Notes: generated by a model not told the origin, from the letters alone. A stretch of 64,000 nt of DNA from Viridibacterium sp035456105 (GCA_035456105.1 DATIDV010000020.1:1-64000), one strand, 5' to 3'; counted from the stretch's first letter, positions 9,336 to 18,344 are shown. Made by a program: numbers and translations.

Positions 9336-9491
9336 GTCCATGCCCTCATTTCCAGCTTCTGCTTCTGGCTGGAAACCGCTGAGTACGGTGATCAGCCGGG
9401 TTTCTCCCTACGCAGGGAGGGAGAGGAAAGCCCGAGTGTGTCAGGAGTATTGATCGATTACTCGTAACGCGGCAGCAAGCGCCGTCAAACG

Positions 9492-9806
9492 TCAGGCCTG
9501 TCGCCCGATCTTCGCCATTGCCAGATTCGCCGCGGCCGTGCGCGTCTCGACACCGAGTTTTTCAAAGACGTGTTCGAGATGCTTGTGCACGGCGCGCGGG
9601 CTGCTGCCGAGGATGTCGCCGATGTCGCGGTTGGTCTTGCCCTTCATGACCCAGTAGAGCATTTCGGCCTCTTTCTGCGTGAGGCGGAAGGCGGCGATCA
9701 GGGATTCGGTGATGGCGGTGTCGGGCTCTTCGCGCAGGATGAGGAGGCACTCCTCGTCAGCCGACTGGTTGTGCAGCGAGAAGATGAGGCGGCGGGGTTC
9801 GCACAT
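9492..9806 (-). pseudogene. Duplicated C-terminal fragment of a LuxR-type response regulator
   Basis: An open frame of 104 codons from ATG 9806 encodes only the output half and HTH of the regulator at 11035-11976. Similarity starts at RRLIF and runs to the final residues AMAKIGRQ, including SLIAAFRLTQKEAE and DIGDILGSSPR. DNA identity between the copies looks above 80% by eye. The receiver domain is absent, and the sequence upstream is unrelated. The helix-turn-helix is intact, so a small stand-alone DNA-binding protein cannot be excluded, though the start has only a poorly spaced ribosome site. Confidence 0.7.
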
Positions 9807-9825
9807 CCTCGAACTTCTTCCGGCT

Positions 9826-10632
9826 TTACTCTGTGCTCGAGACACGCAAACGATCTGGAAACTCTCGCCCCAGAAGCAGCCGATGTTTGATCTTGCCATC
9901 GCCGCGTACAACCTGTCCGCCGCCAATCTCAAGTTCCCTCCAATAGGAGTAATCCGCAACAAGCTCTGCCAGCAAGGCAAGCGCTTTGACCGTATGCCGG
10001 GAAGCAAACCAACGCTTGATGACGAAGGTGTCGTCATCAACCGATGTCTCGACATTGATGCGGAAATCCGGCCCCAGCGTCCATCCCTTCAGCGGCCACA
10101 ATTCATAGTCGACAAAACTCTTCCATTTGCTGCTCTTGAAATACCCGTAGTCCACTTCGTGCATGCCCAACGGTTGCTGATAGCTCACGCGAATGATGTT
10201 CAGCCCTTGCTGAAGTTTTCCGGTAAAAGCCACCTTCCATGAATCCGGCTGCTCGCGCTTTTTCTCATCGCGCGGCAACAATTCGGGTGCTTTCGCTGGC
10301 ACCGATGCGGCATTGATGCTTACCTCTGCCCGATTTGCCTGCGGCATGACGAACTCAAAGGTGTACGTTGCCTCGCGCGGAGATTGCACTGCATATTCGG
10401 CTTCGATCCTGGCCAGGCGCTTCTGGTTTCTAACGGTCCATGCATCACCGGAATATGGCGTCCCCAAATCAAAAAACAGGTTTTCATACTCCACCACCAG
10501 ATCCGGGCTGGCTGGCCTTAAAACCTGCGAGGATTCCTCCGGTGATTCAATGGGCGCGCGCAAATTGGCATGGGCGAGACATGAGAGCAGAGTCATCCCG
10601 GCAATCGCTATCCACACGTGTGGTCTTGGCAT
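9826..10632 (-). CDS. Exported protein of unknown function
   Basis: A predicted secreted protein of 268 residues. A signal peptide (VWIAIAGMTLLSCLAHA) is followed by a hydrophilic, beta-rich-looking region with many aromatic residues. No catalytic motif or known domain is recognised. ATG 10632 is chosen; a further ATG lies one codon upstream, and a TTG at 10677 would extend the leader. The gene lies between the truncated and the intact copy of the LuxR regulator, so it may have been brought in by the event that split them. Confidence 0.65.
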   Translation of the reverse strand: MPRPHVWIAIAGMTLLSCLAHANLRAPIESPEESSQVLRPASPDLVVEYENLFFDLGTPYSGDAWTVRNQKRLARIEAEYAVQSPREATYTFEFVMPQANRAEVSINAASVPAKAPELLPRDEKKREQPDSWKVAFTGKLQQGLNIIRVSYQQPLGMHEVDYGYFKSSKWKSFVDYELWPLKGWTLGPDFRINVETSVDDDTFVIKRWFASRHTVKALALLAELVADYSYWRELEIGGGQVVRGDGKIKHRLLLGREFPDRLRVSSTE

Positions 10633-10851
10633 CATGTTGGTTCTTGTTGTCTTCAATGTCGGGGTTGAGCCGCGCAAGAAAACGCGGTCTGGAAGTTCGT
10701 TCCTGAAATCGCAGAAAGCATGACCTGTCAGCAGCCGGGGTGCAGCAAGCAGGATGCATTTCAGCGGGCGGTTTTCCGGGCGAAGGTGAACATCCGGCGC
10801 AATGCACTGCGCTTATTGACGCCCCACGGGTCTTGTCCCGCGTGGTGTCCG

Positions 10852-10955
10852 GAGAGTGGCTCTGGCCGGGTTTCTCCAGCCATGCCGCGCCAGAGTAGCA
10901 TGCAGGCTTGATCGCAGAGGTATATGGCTGAAGAGGTCCAGCCAGAGCCGCTCTT
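10852..10955. repeat. Dispersed 100-bp palindromic element, family A, copy 2
   Basis: Begins AGAGTGGCTCTGGCC and ends TCCAGCCAGAGCCGCTCTT, an imperfect inverted repeat about 104 bases long. It is the inverted counterpart of 4341-4446 along its whole length. It occupies most of the 400-base gap between the secreted-protein gene and the response regulator. The rest of that gap shows nothing recognisable apart from a short TTGGCG/CGCCAA inverted pair near 10967-11015. Confidence 0.75.
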
Positions 10956-11034
10956 GGGGCGATCTGTTGGCGGAGACGGTTCTGGAAACGAGCCGCTATC
11001 CGTGCTCGCCAATACAGCCCGAGACACATCGTCA

Positions 11035-11976
11035 TCAGGACTGTCGTCCGATCTTCGCCATCGCCAGATTCGCCGCCGCAGTGCGCGTCTCGACGCCGAG
11101 TTTTTCGAAGATGTGTTCGAGGTGCTTGTGCACGGTGCGTGGGCTGCTGCCGAGGATGTCGCCGATGTCCTTGTTGGTCTTGCCCTTGATGACCCAGTAC
11201 AAGACCTCCGCCTCTTTTTGCGTGAGGCGGAAAGCGGCGATCAGCGATTCGATGACGGCGGTGTCGGATTCCTCTCGCAATACCAGCAACCACTCTTCGT
11301 CTGCAGTCTGGTCATGCAGGACGAATATCAGGCGGCGCGCAGACTGGGTGATGGTCAGCTGGCTCGGCGTCTGCGAAGGATCTGCCTTCAGCCGCGCCGT
11401 GGTTGCGGCAAGCCAGTCGATGATGGCCGCAGGCGTGACGTCTTCGGCGTTCGCGAAGTATTCGCCGAGCAGCTTGCGCGCCAGCGGAGTCTGCCAGGTG
11501 ATGCGACCGGTGGCGGGGCGCACTGATAGCGTGGCCTGGCCGAAGGCGTCGAGCGCGCTGCGCGCCTGCTTCATCTGCCGTGCGCTCTGCAGATGGGTGT
11601 GGATGCGCGCGATGACTTCGCCGGTGCGGATCGGCTTTGTCACATAGTCGCTGCCGCCGGCATTGAAGGCGGCGACGACGTGCTCGGTTTCGGTGAGGCC
11701 TGTCATGAAGATGATGGGGATGTGCTGCGTGGCGAAGTCGGCCTTGAGGCGGCGCGACACTTCAAAGCCATCCATGCCCGGCATCATGGCGTCGAGCAGG
11801 ATCACGTCGGGCAGGCTCTGGCGGGCACGCTGCAGGGCGCTCTCGCCGTTGATGGCAACCAGCACCGTGAAGCCGGATTCGTCCAGCGCGTCATGGAGCA
11901 CCGACAGGTTGTCCGGCACGTCATCGACGATGAGCACGACATCCGTGCTGCTGCGATCTACATCAAGTCTTGGCAT
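11035..11976 (-). CDS. LuxR-family response regulator
   Basis: Two-component regulator of 313 residues. The receiver domain spans about 10-130 (acidic pair Asp18-Asp19, phospho-acceptor Asp62 in LLDAMMPGMDG, Lys in VTKPI). A middle region of unclear fold spans about 150-240, and the C-terminal LuxR helix-turn-helix about 250-310 (LTQKEAEVLYWVIKGKTNKD, then VHKHLEHIFEKLGV). Its start overlaps the 3' end of the hybrid kinase gene by 14 bases, so the kinase is the likely phosphate donor. The last 100 residues are duplicated at 9492-9806. Confidence 0.9.
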   Translation of the reverse strand: MPRLDVDRSSTDVVLIVDDVPDNLSVLHDALDESGFTVLVAINGESALQRARQSLPDVILLDAMMPGMDGFEVSRRLKADFATQHIPIIFMTGLTETEHVVAAFNAGGSDYVTKPIRTGEVIARIHTHLQSARQMKQARSALDAFGQATLSVRPATGRITWQTPLARKLLGEYFANAEDVTPAAIIDWLAATTARLKADPSQTPSQLTITQSARRLIFVLHDQTADEEWLLVLREESDTAVIESLIAAFRLTQKEAEVLYWVIKGKTNKDIGDILGSSPRTVHKHLEHIFEKLGVETRTAAANLAMAKIGRQS

Positions 11977-14900
11977 CGAGACTCTTTCTCACGTATTCGC
12001 TCATCGCATCCAGCTGGAAGCGGCCGAGCAGGTCGCGCATCTGTTGGACGAATTCAGCGTGGGCGGCATCCTCCTCTTCGATCTCATCCAGAGCGCCCTG
12101 AATGCCGCGCACATAGCCCAGGCTGATCTGCTTGTTCAGGTCATCCAGTCGTTCGCGAGGCGGCAGTTTGTGTTCGGTCACTTCGACAGTGTCGGCGGCG
12201 ACGTAGTCGGTCCATATCAGCTGTAGGCGCTTGCCCAGCCAGCCCAGCAATTCCTCCACCTTTACCGGTTTGAGGATGAAGTCTTCATTGGCAATGCCGA
12301 CATCGTTCTCCAGGCCCTTGTCGAAAGCATTGGCGGAGATGATGGCGATATGTGCGCTGGAGAGGTTCTGCGCACGGATGCGTCTTATCGTTTCCCAGCC
12401 GTCGATACCGGGCATGGCGAGGTCCATGAAAATGACATCCGGTTTGAAGCGCGGCAGTACTTCGAGGCATTCCATGCCGGAGGCCGCCTGATCGAGTTCG
12501 AAGCCCAGCGGTGCGAGCACGCTGGCCAGCAGCTCGCGGTCGACCTGCTCGTTGTCGACGATCAGCACGCGGCGCCTCTCGCCGAGATAGCCGGTCTGCG
12601 TGATGCGTGGCAACTCCCTGGCAGCTTGCGCCGAATGTACGTGCGGCAGGAATAGTCGCACCATGAAGAGCGTGCCCACGCCGGGTTTGCTGCTGACAGA
12701 GAGTTCACCGCCCATCAGGTCGGTGAGCATCTTGGCGATGGTCAGGCCCAGCCCGGTGCCCGGCGCTGCGCCGGTCTGTGCGGAATCGCCGCGCGAGAAG
12801 GGCTCGAAGATGCGTTCGATGTCTTCGCTGGAAATGCCCGGGCCGCTGTCCTCGATCTCGAAAGTGGCCATCTCGCGCGCATGGCGCAGGCGGAAAGTCA
12901 CGCCACCTTCCTGCGTGAATTTCACGGCATTGCCCAGCAGATTGATGAGGATCTGGCGCAGGCGTTTCTCATCAGCACGCACCACGGCAGGCAACTCGCC
13001 TTTCTGCTCGTAGGTGAATTTCAATTGCTTGCCATGCGCCTGTAATTCGAACATGCGTACCAGTTGTTGCACGAGTTCGGCGAAGTCGATGGCGCGCGTA
13101 TCCAGCGTCAGCTTGCCGCCTTCGATACGGGCGATGTCCAGTGTGCCTTCGATGAGTGACAGCAGATGGTCGCCGCTGCGGCGGATAACCTTGATGGCCT
13201 GCTGGCGATGCGCAGGAATGGCCGGATCGCCGTCAAGAATCTGTGCATAGCCGAGGATGCTGTTGAGCGGCGTGCGCAGCTCGTGGCTGATGGCGGTGAC
13301 GTAGCGGCTCTTGGCCTGGTTGGCCTGATCGGCAATCTGCTTGGCGCGTTGCAACTGCTCGTCCGTGCGCTTGTGCGATTCGATTTCGCGCATCAGCAGA
13401 TGGGTCTGGCGGTTCGACTCTTCCTGCGCTACCTGACGACTTTTGTGGGTAAGCACCAGCCACCAGGAAACGATGCCGCTGACCAGCAGCAAGGCGGCGA
13501 AGGCCTTGATGAATGCCAGGCGCAGCGACGGCAGCAAGCTGGCGGAGGCTTCCGTCATGACCTGCATCTCGTGGTAGTAGAGCAGGCCGAGCATCACGCC
13601 AAGCAGCGGCACGATCAGGGACATGACAAGCAGGTAGTGGGCGAGGCCTGTGTCGACATAGGGCCACAGGCGCTTGGGCAGCACACGTCGCAGCACGCGC
13701 GCCCACTGCGACGACAGGCGCGCATCCGGCTTGCAAAGGTCGTGACAGCGCGCATCGAGTGCGCAGCACAGTGAGCAGATATTTCCCTGATAGGCCGGGC
13801 AGCGCGCCATGTCGTCCGACTCATAGGCGCGCTCGCAGATCACGCAGCGATGCGAGCCGGGTGGCAAAGGTGCGTCCGTGTGCTTGCGGGACAAGTAGTA
13901 CTTGCCCTTGGTGAGCCAGGCAATCAGTGGCGACACCGTGAGTGCGGTGGCCAGCGCAATGAAGGAGGCGAAGGCCTCTGCGATCGGACCGAACAGGCCC
14001 ACGTAGGCACAGATCGACAGGGTCGATGCGATCAGCATGGCACCGACGCCAACCGGGTTCACATCATAGAGATGCGCACGCTTGAACTCGATGCCCTTGG
14101 GCGACAGGCCAAGCGGCTTGTTGATGACGAGGTCTGCGACCACCGCGACCATCCACGAGATGGCGATGTTGGAGTACAGGCCCAGCACCTGGCCGAGTGC
14201 CTGGAAGACGTCCAGCTCCATCAGCATCAGTGCAATGAGCGTATTGAACAGCACCCACACGACGCGGCCGGGGTGGCTGTGCGTGAGCCGCGCAAAGAAG
14301 TTCGACCAGGCCAGCGAACCGGCATAGGCATTGGTGACGTTGATCTTGAGCTGCGAAATGATGACGAAGAAGGCAGTGACGGCAATTGCCCAGTCGGTGC
14401 GATGAAATACGCTCTCGAAGCCGACGAGATACATCTGGTTCGGGTCGACTGCGCGATCGAGTGGTACGGAATTGCGGATCGCGAGGTAGGCGAGCAGGGC
14501 ACCGCCGAGCATCTTCGCCACACCGAGGAAGACCCAGCCCGGCCCGCCGATCAGCATACTGACGTACCAGCGGCGTTTATTCTTTTCGGTCAGCTCCGGC
14601 ATGAAGCGCAGGTAGTCGGCCTGCTCGCCCATCTGCGTGATCAGTGCAATGCCGACGGTGAGTGCTGCGCCGAACATGTAGATGTTGAACTGCCCGCCCG
14701 TACCGTCGCCGCCCGCGTAGTGCGACAACTCGGCAATCACGCCCGGTTCCTTGTGCAGCACGTAGATGTAGGGCAGGGCCAGCAGGATCAGCCAGACCGG
14801 CTGGGTGAGTGTCTGCAGGCGCGAGATGACGGTAATGCCGTGCGTCACCAGCGGAATCACTACCAGCGCGCAGATGGCATAGCCCCACACCGGTGGAATA

Positions 14901-15373
14901 TCAAAAGCCAGATCGAGCGCGTAGGCCATGATGGCCGCCTCAAGCGCGAAGAAGATAAACGTGAAGCTCGCATAGATCAGCGAGGTGATCGTCGAGCCGA
15001 TGTAACCGAAGCCGGCGCCGCGCGTCAGCAGGTCCATGTCCACTCCATAGCGCGCCGCATAGTGGCTGATCGGCAGCCCGCACAGGAAGATGATCAACCC
15101 TGTCGCGAGGATCGCCCAGAAGGCATTGATGAATCCGTAGTTGACCAGCAGCGTGGCACCGACTGCCTCGAGCACTAGGAACGATGCCGCACCGAATGCC
15201 GTGTTGGCGACACGCGCTTCGGAGAACCTGCGGAAGCTGCGTGCAGTAAAACGCAGTGCGTAGTCTTCGACCGTCTCGTTGGCGACCCAGGTGTTGTAGT
15301 CGCGACGCACCTTGACGACGCGCTGTATCGCTTCGCCGTCGTCCGTTGCAGGTGTGTCGCGTGCCGAGTTCAT
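11963..15373 (-). CDS. Hybrid histidine kinase fused to an NCS1-type permease
   Basis: A protein of 1136 residues. Residues 1-490 look like a twelve-helix purine/cytosine-type (NCS1) permease, including ARYGVDMDLLTRGAGFGYIG. A Cys-rich block (about 510-547: CVIC, CSLCC, CHDLC) resembles a zinc site. Two more membrane helices lie at about 580-600 and 622-643. Then come HisKA (His697 in SHELRTPLN), HATPase (NLLGNAVKF, GTGLGLTIAK) and a receiver (Asp984 in FMDLAMPG). A C-terminal extension of about 90 residues follows. It is coupled to the LuxR regulator downstream. By analogy with CbrA-type and other transporter-kinases, it may sense transport of a nitrogenous solute; this is inference. Confidence 0.88.
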   Translation of the reverse strand: MNSARDTPATDDGEAIQRVVKVRRDYNTWVANETVEDYALRFTARSFRRFSEARVANTAFGAASFLVLEAVGATLLVNYGFINAFWAILATGLIIFLCGLPISHYAARYGVDMDLLTRGAGFGYIGSTITSLIYASFTFIFFALEAAIMAYALDLAFDIPPVWGYAICALVVIPLVTHGITVISRLQTLTQPVWLILLALPYIYVLHKEPGVIAELSHYAGGDGTGGQFNIYMFGAALTVGIALITQMGEQADYLRFMPELTEKNKRRWYVSMLIGGPGWVFLGVAKMLGGALLAYLAIRNSVPLDRAVDPNQMYLVGFESVFHRTDWAIAVTAFFVIISQLKINVTNAYAGSLAWSNFFARLTHSHPGRVVWVLFNTLIALMLMELDVFQALGQVLGLYSNIAISWMVAVVADLVINKPLGLSPKGIEFKRAHLYDVNPVGVGAMLIASTLSICAYVGLFGPIAEAFASFIALATALTVSPLIAWLTKGKYYLSRKHTDAPLPPGSHRCVICERAYESDDMARCPAYQGNICSLCCALDARCHDLCKPDARLSSQWARVLRRVLPKRLWPYVDTGLAHYLLVMSLIVPLLGVMLGLLYYHEMQVMTEASASLLPSLRLAFIKAFAALLLVSGIVSWWLVLTHKSRQVAQEESNRQTHLLMREIESHKRTDEQLQRAKQIADQANQAKSRYVTAISHELRTPLNSILGYAQILDGDPAIPAHRQQAIKVIRRSGDHLLSLIEGTLDIARIEGGKLTLDTRAIDFAELVQQLVRMFELQAHGKQLKFTYEQKGELPAVVRADEKRLRQILINLLGNAVKFTQEGGVTFRLRHAREMATFEIEDSGPGISSEDIERIFEPFSRGDSAQTGAAPGTGLGLTIAKMLTDLMGGELSVSSKPGVGTLFMVRLFLPHVHSAQAARELPRITQTGYLGERRRVLIVDNEQVDRELLASVLAPLGFELDQAASGMECLEVLPRFKPDVIFMDLAMPGIDGWETIRRIRAQNLSSAHIAIISANAFDKGLENDVGIANEDFILKPVKVEELLGWLGKRLQLIWTDYVAADTVEVTEHKLPPRERLDDLNKQISLGYVRGIQGALDEIEEEDAAHAEFVQQMRDLLGRFQLDAMSEYVRKSLDAKT

Positions 15374-15407
15374 GAGGCGTATCTTGGCACGGAGCGTGCC
15401 ATTTGGG

Positions 15408-15537
15408 CGGCTACGGCGGTAGGGTGGAATTCCGAAGGAGCTTCCGCCGGGTCTGGGCTCAAACGTACGTTGCGTAGAGCCGCCTACCGGCGGCTGGCAG
15501 AACCGCCGAATTCTCCAGACGAGGTTCCGCCCTTACA
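15408..15537. repeat. Dispersed palindromic element, family B, copy 1
   Basis: Reverse-complement counterpart of 29892-30001. Shared blocks include GTAGGGCGGA-type ends, GCCAGCCGCCG, AGGCGGCT, TACGCAA and CCCGGCGGAA. The element reaches into the 3' end of the HAD gene and supplies its stop codon (TAA in GTAAGGGCGG). It fills the space between the HAD gene and the hybrid-kinase start. Confidence 0.75.
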
Positions 15538-16159
15538 CCGCCAGCCCCATCTTCCGCAATTCCACTCGTGCCGCAGCGGCGTTCGTGAAATGCACCGCAC
15601 GCATGCCCAGTTCGCGCGAGGACACGACGTTGGCCAGGCTGTCATCGAGGAAGGCAGAACTTTCTGGCTTGACGGCGTAGCGTTCGAAAAGAGTGTTGTA
15701 AATCTTCGGATCCGGCTTGTTCACGCCTTCCTCGCCGGACAGCACGATGCCTTCGAAGGCATCCCAGAAGTCATAGCGCTCGCGACTCTGGTAGAACAGC
15801 TCGGCCGAGAAATTGCTCAGCGCGTAGAGGCGAAAGCCTTTTTCCTTGAGTTCGTACAGCAAGGCAACGGACTCGGCAAAGGCTGGCTTCATCGTCTCTG
15901 ACCAGCGCTCGTATACGGCGCGAATGGCATGCGCATGCTGCGGATGTTTTGCACTGTGCTCGAGGATGGCCTGAGCCACCGGATAGCCGGCGTCCTGCTG
16001 CGCATGCCAGGTCATGATGTCTGCATCGCTGATGAAGGATTCAACTGCAGTTTCGTTGTCGAAAATCTTGCGCAGCAGCCAGCGGATGTCCCATGGAATC
16101 AGCACATTGCCGAGGTCGAAAACAACCGTATCAATCGCCACCGTATCAATCACACTCAT
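15533..16159 (-). CDS. HAD-family phosphatase (YihX-like)
   Basis: A 208-residue haloacid-dehalogenase-superfamily hydrolase. Motif I is VVFDLGNVLIPWD (nucleophile Asp15, with Gly in place of the usual second Asp). Motif II is the serine/asparagine pair in YALSNFSAE, motif III the lysine of NKPDPKIY, and motif IV FLDDSLANV. The DLGNVL form is that of YihX/epoxide-hydrolase-like HAD phosphatases. Its start overlaps the DUF1841 stop by four bases. The substrate is probably a sugar phosphate, but this is not shown by the sequence. Confidence 0.85.
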   Translation of the reverse strand: MSVIDTVAIDTVVFDLGNVLIPWDIRWLLRKIFDNETAVESFISDADIMTWHAQQDAGYPVAQAILEHSAKHPQHAHAIRAVYERWSETMKPAFAESVALLYELKEKGFRLYALSNFSAELFYQSRERYDFWDAFEGIVLSGEEGVNKPDPKIYNTLFERYAVKPESSAFLDDSLANVVSSRELGMRAVHFTNAAAARVELRKMGLAV

Positions 16160-16587
16160 TTGCCACTGCCTCGCCGTTTGACGCGTTCAAGATAAGCCAG
16201 CGCATCGAGCGGCTGGCCGCTGCGCTGCGACTCAAAGATGGTTTCGCCAAGCGATTCGAGTACGTCGTGCCGTGCTTCGTGCGTATTGCCGCGGCGCGCA
16301 AGGCAGGCCTCGAAGGCGGCCTTGATGCCGGGTGGTTGGTCGATCGCGAGTTGCTCCTCGATCGCCAGATGCAACGACATATGCAGGAAGGGATTGATCG
16401 CGCCATCCTCGGGCGTGAAGTCCTTCGTCGCAGCGTCGGGCGATTCGAGCAGCGCCTGGTATTCGGGGTGCGATTGCACGATGTCGGCGACGAGTTGTTC
16501 CATGGGCTGCATGGGCTCGTTCGCACGCTGTTTGCGCCAGCTCTCGATGAAGAAAGCGCGTGCCTGGTCGCGGGATGGGTTGAACAT
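16156..16587 (-). CDS. DUF1841 family protein
   Basis: A 143-residue soluble protein beginning MFNPSRDQARAFFIESW, the conserved start of DUF1841 proteins of beta- and gammaproteobacteria. The segment NPFLHMSLHLAIEEQLAID, with its histidines, is the family core. The tail is basic (VKRRGSGK). Its ATG lies upstream of, and its end overlaps, the HAD phosphatase gene, so both are likely co-transcribed; nth lies further upstream behind a repeat. The function of the family is unknown. Confidence 0.85.
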   Translation of the reverse strand: MFNPSRDQARAFFIESWRKQRANEPMQPMEQLVADIVQSHPEYQALLESPDAATKDFTPEDGAINPFLHMSLHLAIEEQLAIDQPPGIKAAFEACLARRGNTHEARHDVLESLGETIFESQRSGQPLDALAYLERVKRRGSGK

Positions 16588-16650
16588 TTTTTTTGCGAGT
16601 GAGGAGTCAGGAGTTATGAGTGAGGAGTAACAGCCAAGCGCGGCGCGTTG

Positions 16651-16712
16651 CCGTTCCCTCGCCCGCTTGCGGGAGAGGGTGGCGCGTCAGCGCCGGGAGA
16701 GGGCTGGTTGAG
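16651..16712. repeat. Intergenic palindromic repeat (family C)
   Basis: Contains CCCGCTTGCGGG and GGCGCGTCAGCGCC hairpins within a CCCTCGCCC...GGGAGAGGG frame. This type of CCCTCTCCC-rich dispersed palindrome is frequent between proteobacterial genes. Just beside it, 16591-16630 holds repeated GAGTGAGGAGT units. No gene is seen in 16588-16720. Confidence 0.6.
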
Positions 16713-16720
16713 TTTTGTCC

Positions 16721-17365
16721 TCATGCTGTTTTGTCCGGGTATTGGCACAAGTCGCGCACGATGCACTCGCCGCACTTCGGCTTGCGCGCAATGCACACGT
16801 AGCGGCCATGCAGGATCAGCCAGTGATGCGCGTCGACAAGATAGTCCTTCGGCACGCGGCGCATGAGTGCCTTTTCAACTTCGACTACATCCTTGCCGGG
16901 CGCAAGGCCCATGCGATTGCCCACGCGAAAGATGTGCGTGTCGACCGCCATGACTGGCTCACGCCAAACCGAGTTGAGCACGACGTTAGCGGTTTTGCGG
17001 CCAACGCCGGGCAGGGCTTCGAGCGCGGCGCGATCACGCGGCACTTCGCCGGCATGACGTTCGAGCAACTGGCGCGACAGCATGGCGACGTTTTTCGCCT
17101 TGTTGCGATACAGGCCGATGGTCTTGATGTATTCCGTGATGCCGGCTTCGCCCAGCGTGGCCATCGCCTCTGGCGTCGGTGCAACGGGAAAGAGCTTGCG
17201 CGTGGCGATGTTCACGCCCTTGTCGGTGGCCTGCGCCGACATCACGACTGCGACCAGCAACTGGAAGGGTGAGTCGTATTCCAGTTCGGTCACAGGGTGC
17301 GGATTGGCGGCATGCCAACGGCGGAAGGCTTCGGTAATGTCCGCCTTCGTCATGAGACGCGGCAT
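16721..17365 (-). CDS. nth: Endonuclease III
   Basis: DNA glycosylase/AP lyase that removes oxidised pyrimidines. The 214-residue protein has the helix-hairpin-helix LPGVGRKTANVVLN with the catalytic Lys, the catalytic Asp in VDTHIFRV, and a C-terminal 4Fe-4S cluster of the exact form C-X6-C-X2-C-X5-C (from CIARKPKC to DLC). Length and all key residues are normal. It reads from the Gfo/Idh gene side with only four bases between them, suggesting one transcript with the oxidoreductase and rsxB. Confidence 0.96.
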   Translation of the reverse strand: MPRLMTKADITEAFRRWHAANPHPVTELEYDSPFQLLVAVVMSAQATDKGVNIATRKLFPVAPTPEAMATLGEAGITEYIKTIGLYRNKAKNVAMLSRQLLERHAGEVPRDRAALEALPGVGRKTANVVLNSVWREPVMAVDTHIFRVGNRMGLAPGKDVVEVEKALMRRVPKDYLVDAHHWLILHGRYVCIARKPKCGECIVRDLCQYPDKTA

Positions 17366-17369
17366 GGGC

Positions 17370-18344
17370 TCAGCTCGGTTTGTTCAGGCTGGCGCGGATC
17401 ATGTCCAGCACTTCGAGATTGCGGATCGTTTCGTCGAGCGACAGCAGGGGCTCGCGCCCTTCGAGGATCGCTGCCGAGAAGTCGCGGAATTCCGCGCCGT
17501 AACGATCTGATTCCGCGACCGCGATGCTACGCGTGCCGTCCTTCGTATGCAGCTTGATGTCACCTGCCGCATCAAGAAAGGTGTCGGCGATTTCCATCAC
17601 GCCCAGCGTGCCGATGACTTCTGCGTGTATGCGGCCATGCGCATTGAAGCCGCAATGGATATTGGCGATGAGACCGCTGTCGTATTGCATGATGGCTGAC
17701 AGATTCACGTCGACACCGTGCTCCATCTCGGCCACGGCCTCGCAGCGCAGCGGCACTTCGCCGGTGAGCATGCCGAGCAGATTCACCGGGTAGCACCCTA
17801 CGTCGTAGAGCGCGCCGCCGCCGAGTTCCGGTTTGGCCTTGATGGTGTTCGGCCGATCGAGGAAGAAGCGGAAGCTGGCATTGATGTGGCGCAGTGGACC
17901 AAGCACGTCGCTGTCGATCACCTCGCGCACGCGCTGCATGCGCTCGGTGTAGCGATACATGAAGGCTTCCATCAGCAGCTTGCCAGTGTCGCGTGACACC
18001 GCAGCCATCTCGCGTGCTTCAGCAGCATTCATGCCTAGCGGTTTTTCGCAGAGCACATGCTTGCCCGCCCGCAGCGCGGCGATGCTCCACTCCTTGTGCA
18101 GCGAGTTGGGCAGGGGCACGTAGATCGCATCGACATCGGGGTCGGCGAGCAGGTCTTCGTATTTGAGATGCAGGCGCGCCAGCGGAAACTGAGCGGCGCA
18201 TTCGGCGAGCTTGGCCGGGTCGCGCGAGGCGATGGCGCCGAGTTCCGCATTGCCTGCACGATGAATCGCGGGAATGGCGTTGAGACGAGCGATGCGCGCG
18301 TAGCCGAGCACGCCCCAACGAACGGCTTTAGTCTGCATGTTCAT
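17370..18344 (-). CDS. Gfo/Idh/MocA family oxidoreductase
   Basis: NAD(P)-dependent oxidoreductase of 324 residues. The N-terminal Rossmann fold begins VRWGVLGYARIARLN. CEKPLGMNAAEA (near residue 100) is the signature EKP segment with the catalytic lysine, and the GG(A)LYDVGCYPVNL segment belongs to the C-terminal alpha/beta domain. Such enzymes act on sugars, inositols or trans-dihydrodiols; the substrate cannot be read here. It overlaps the stop of the upstream rsxB-like gene (ATGA type) and precedes nth. Confidence 0.87.
   Translation of the reverse strand: MNMQTKAVRWGVLGYARIARLNAIPAIHRAGNAELGAIASRDPAKLAECAAQFPLARLHLKYEDLLADPDVDAIYVPLPNSLHKEWSIAALRAGKHVLCEKPLGMNAAEAREMAAVSRDTGKLLMEAFMYRYTERMQRVREVIDSDVLGPLRHINASFRFFLDRPNTIKAKPELGGGALYDVGCYPVNLLGMLTGEVPLRCEAVAEMEHGVDVNLSAIMQYDSGLIANIHCGFNAHGRIHAEVIGTLGVMEIADTFLDAAGDIKLHTKDGTRSIAVAESDRYGAEFRDFSAAILEGREPLLSLDETIRNLEVLDMIRASLNKPS

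Noticed and set aside
9400..9425. Third copy of repeat family A
   Set aside because: Only about 13 bases (GCCGGGTTTCTCC) match; too little to claim without a genome-wide comparison.
13850..15178. 442-codon plus-strand open frame
   Set aside because: It is antisense to the permease half of the hybrid kinase. Its translation is rich in His, Arg, Gln and Asp with no domain pattern, typical of a shadow frame in GC-rich DNA.
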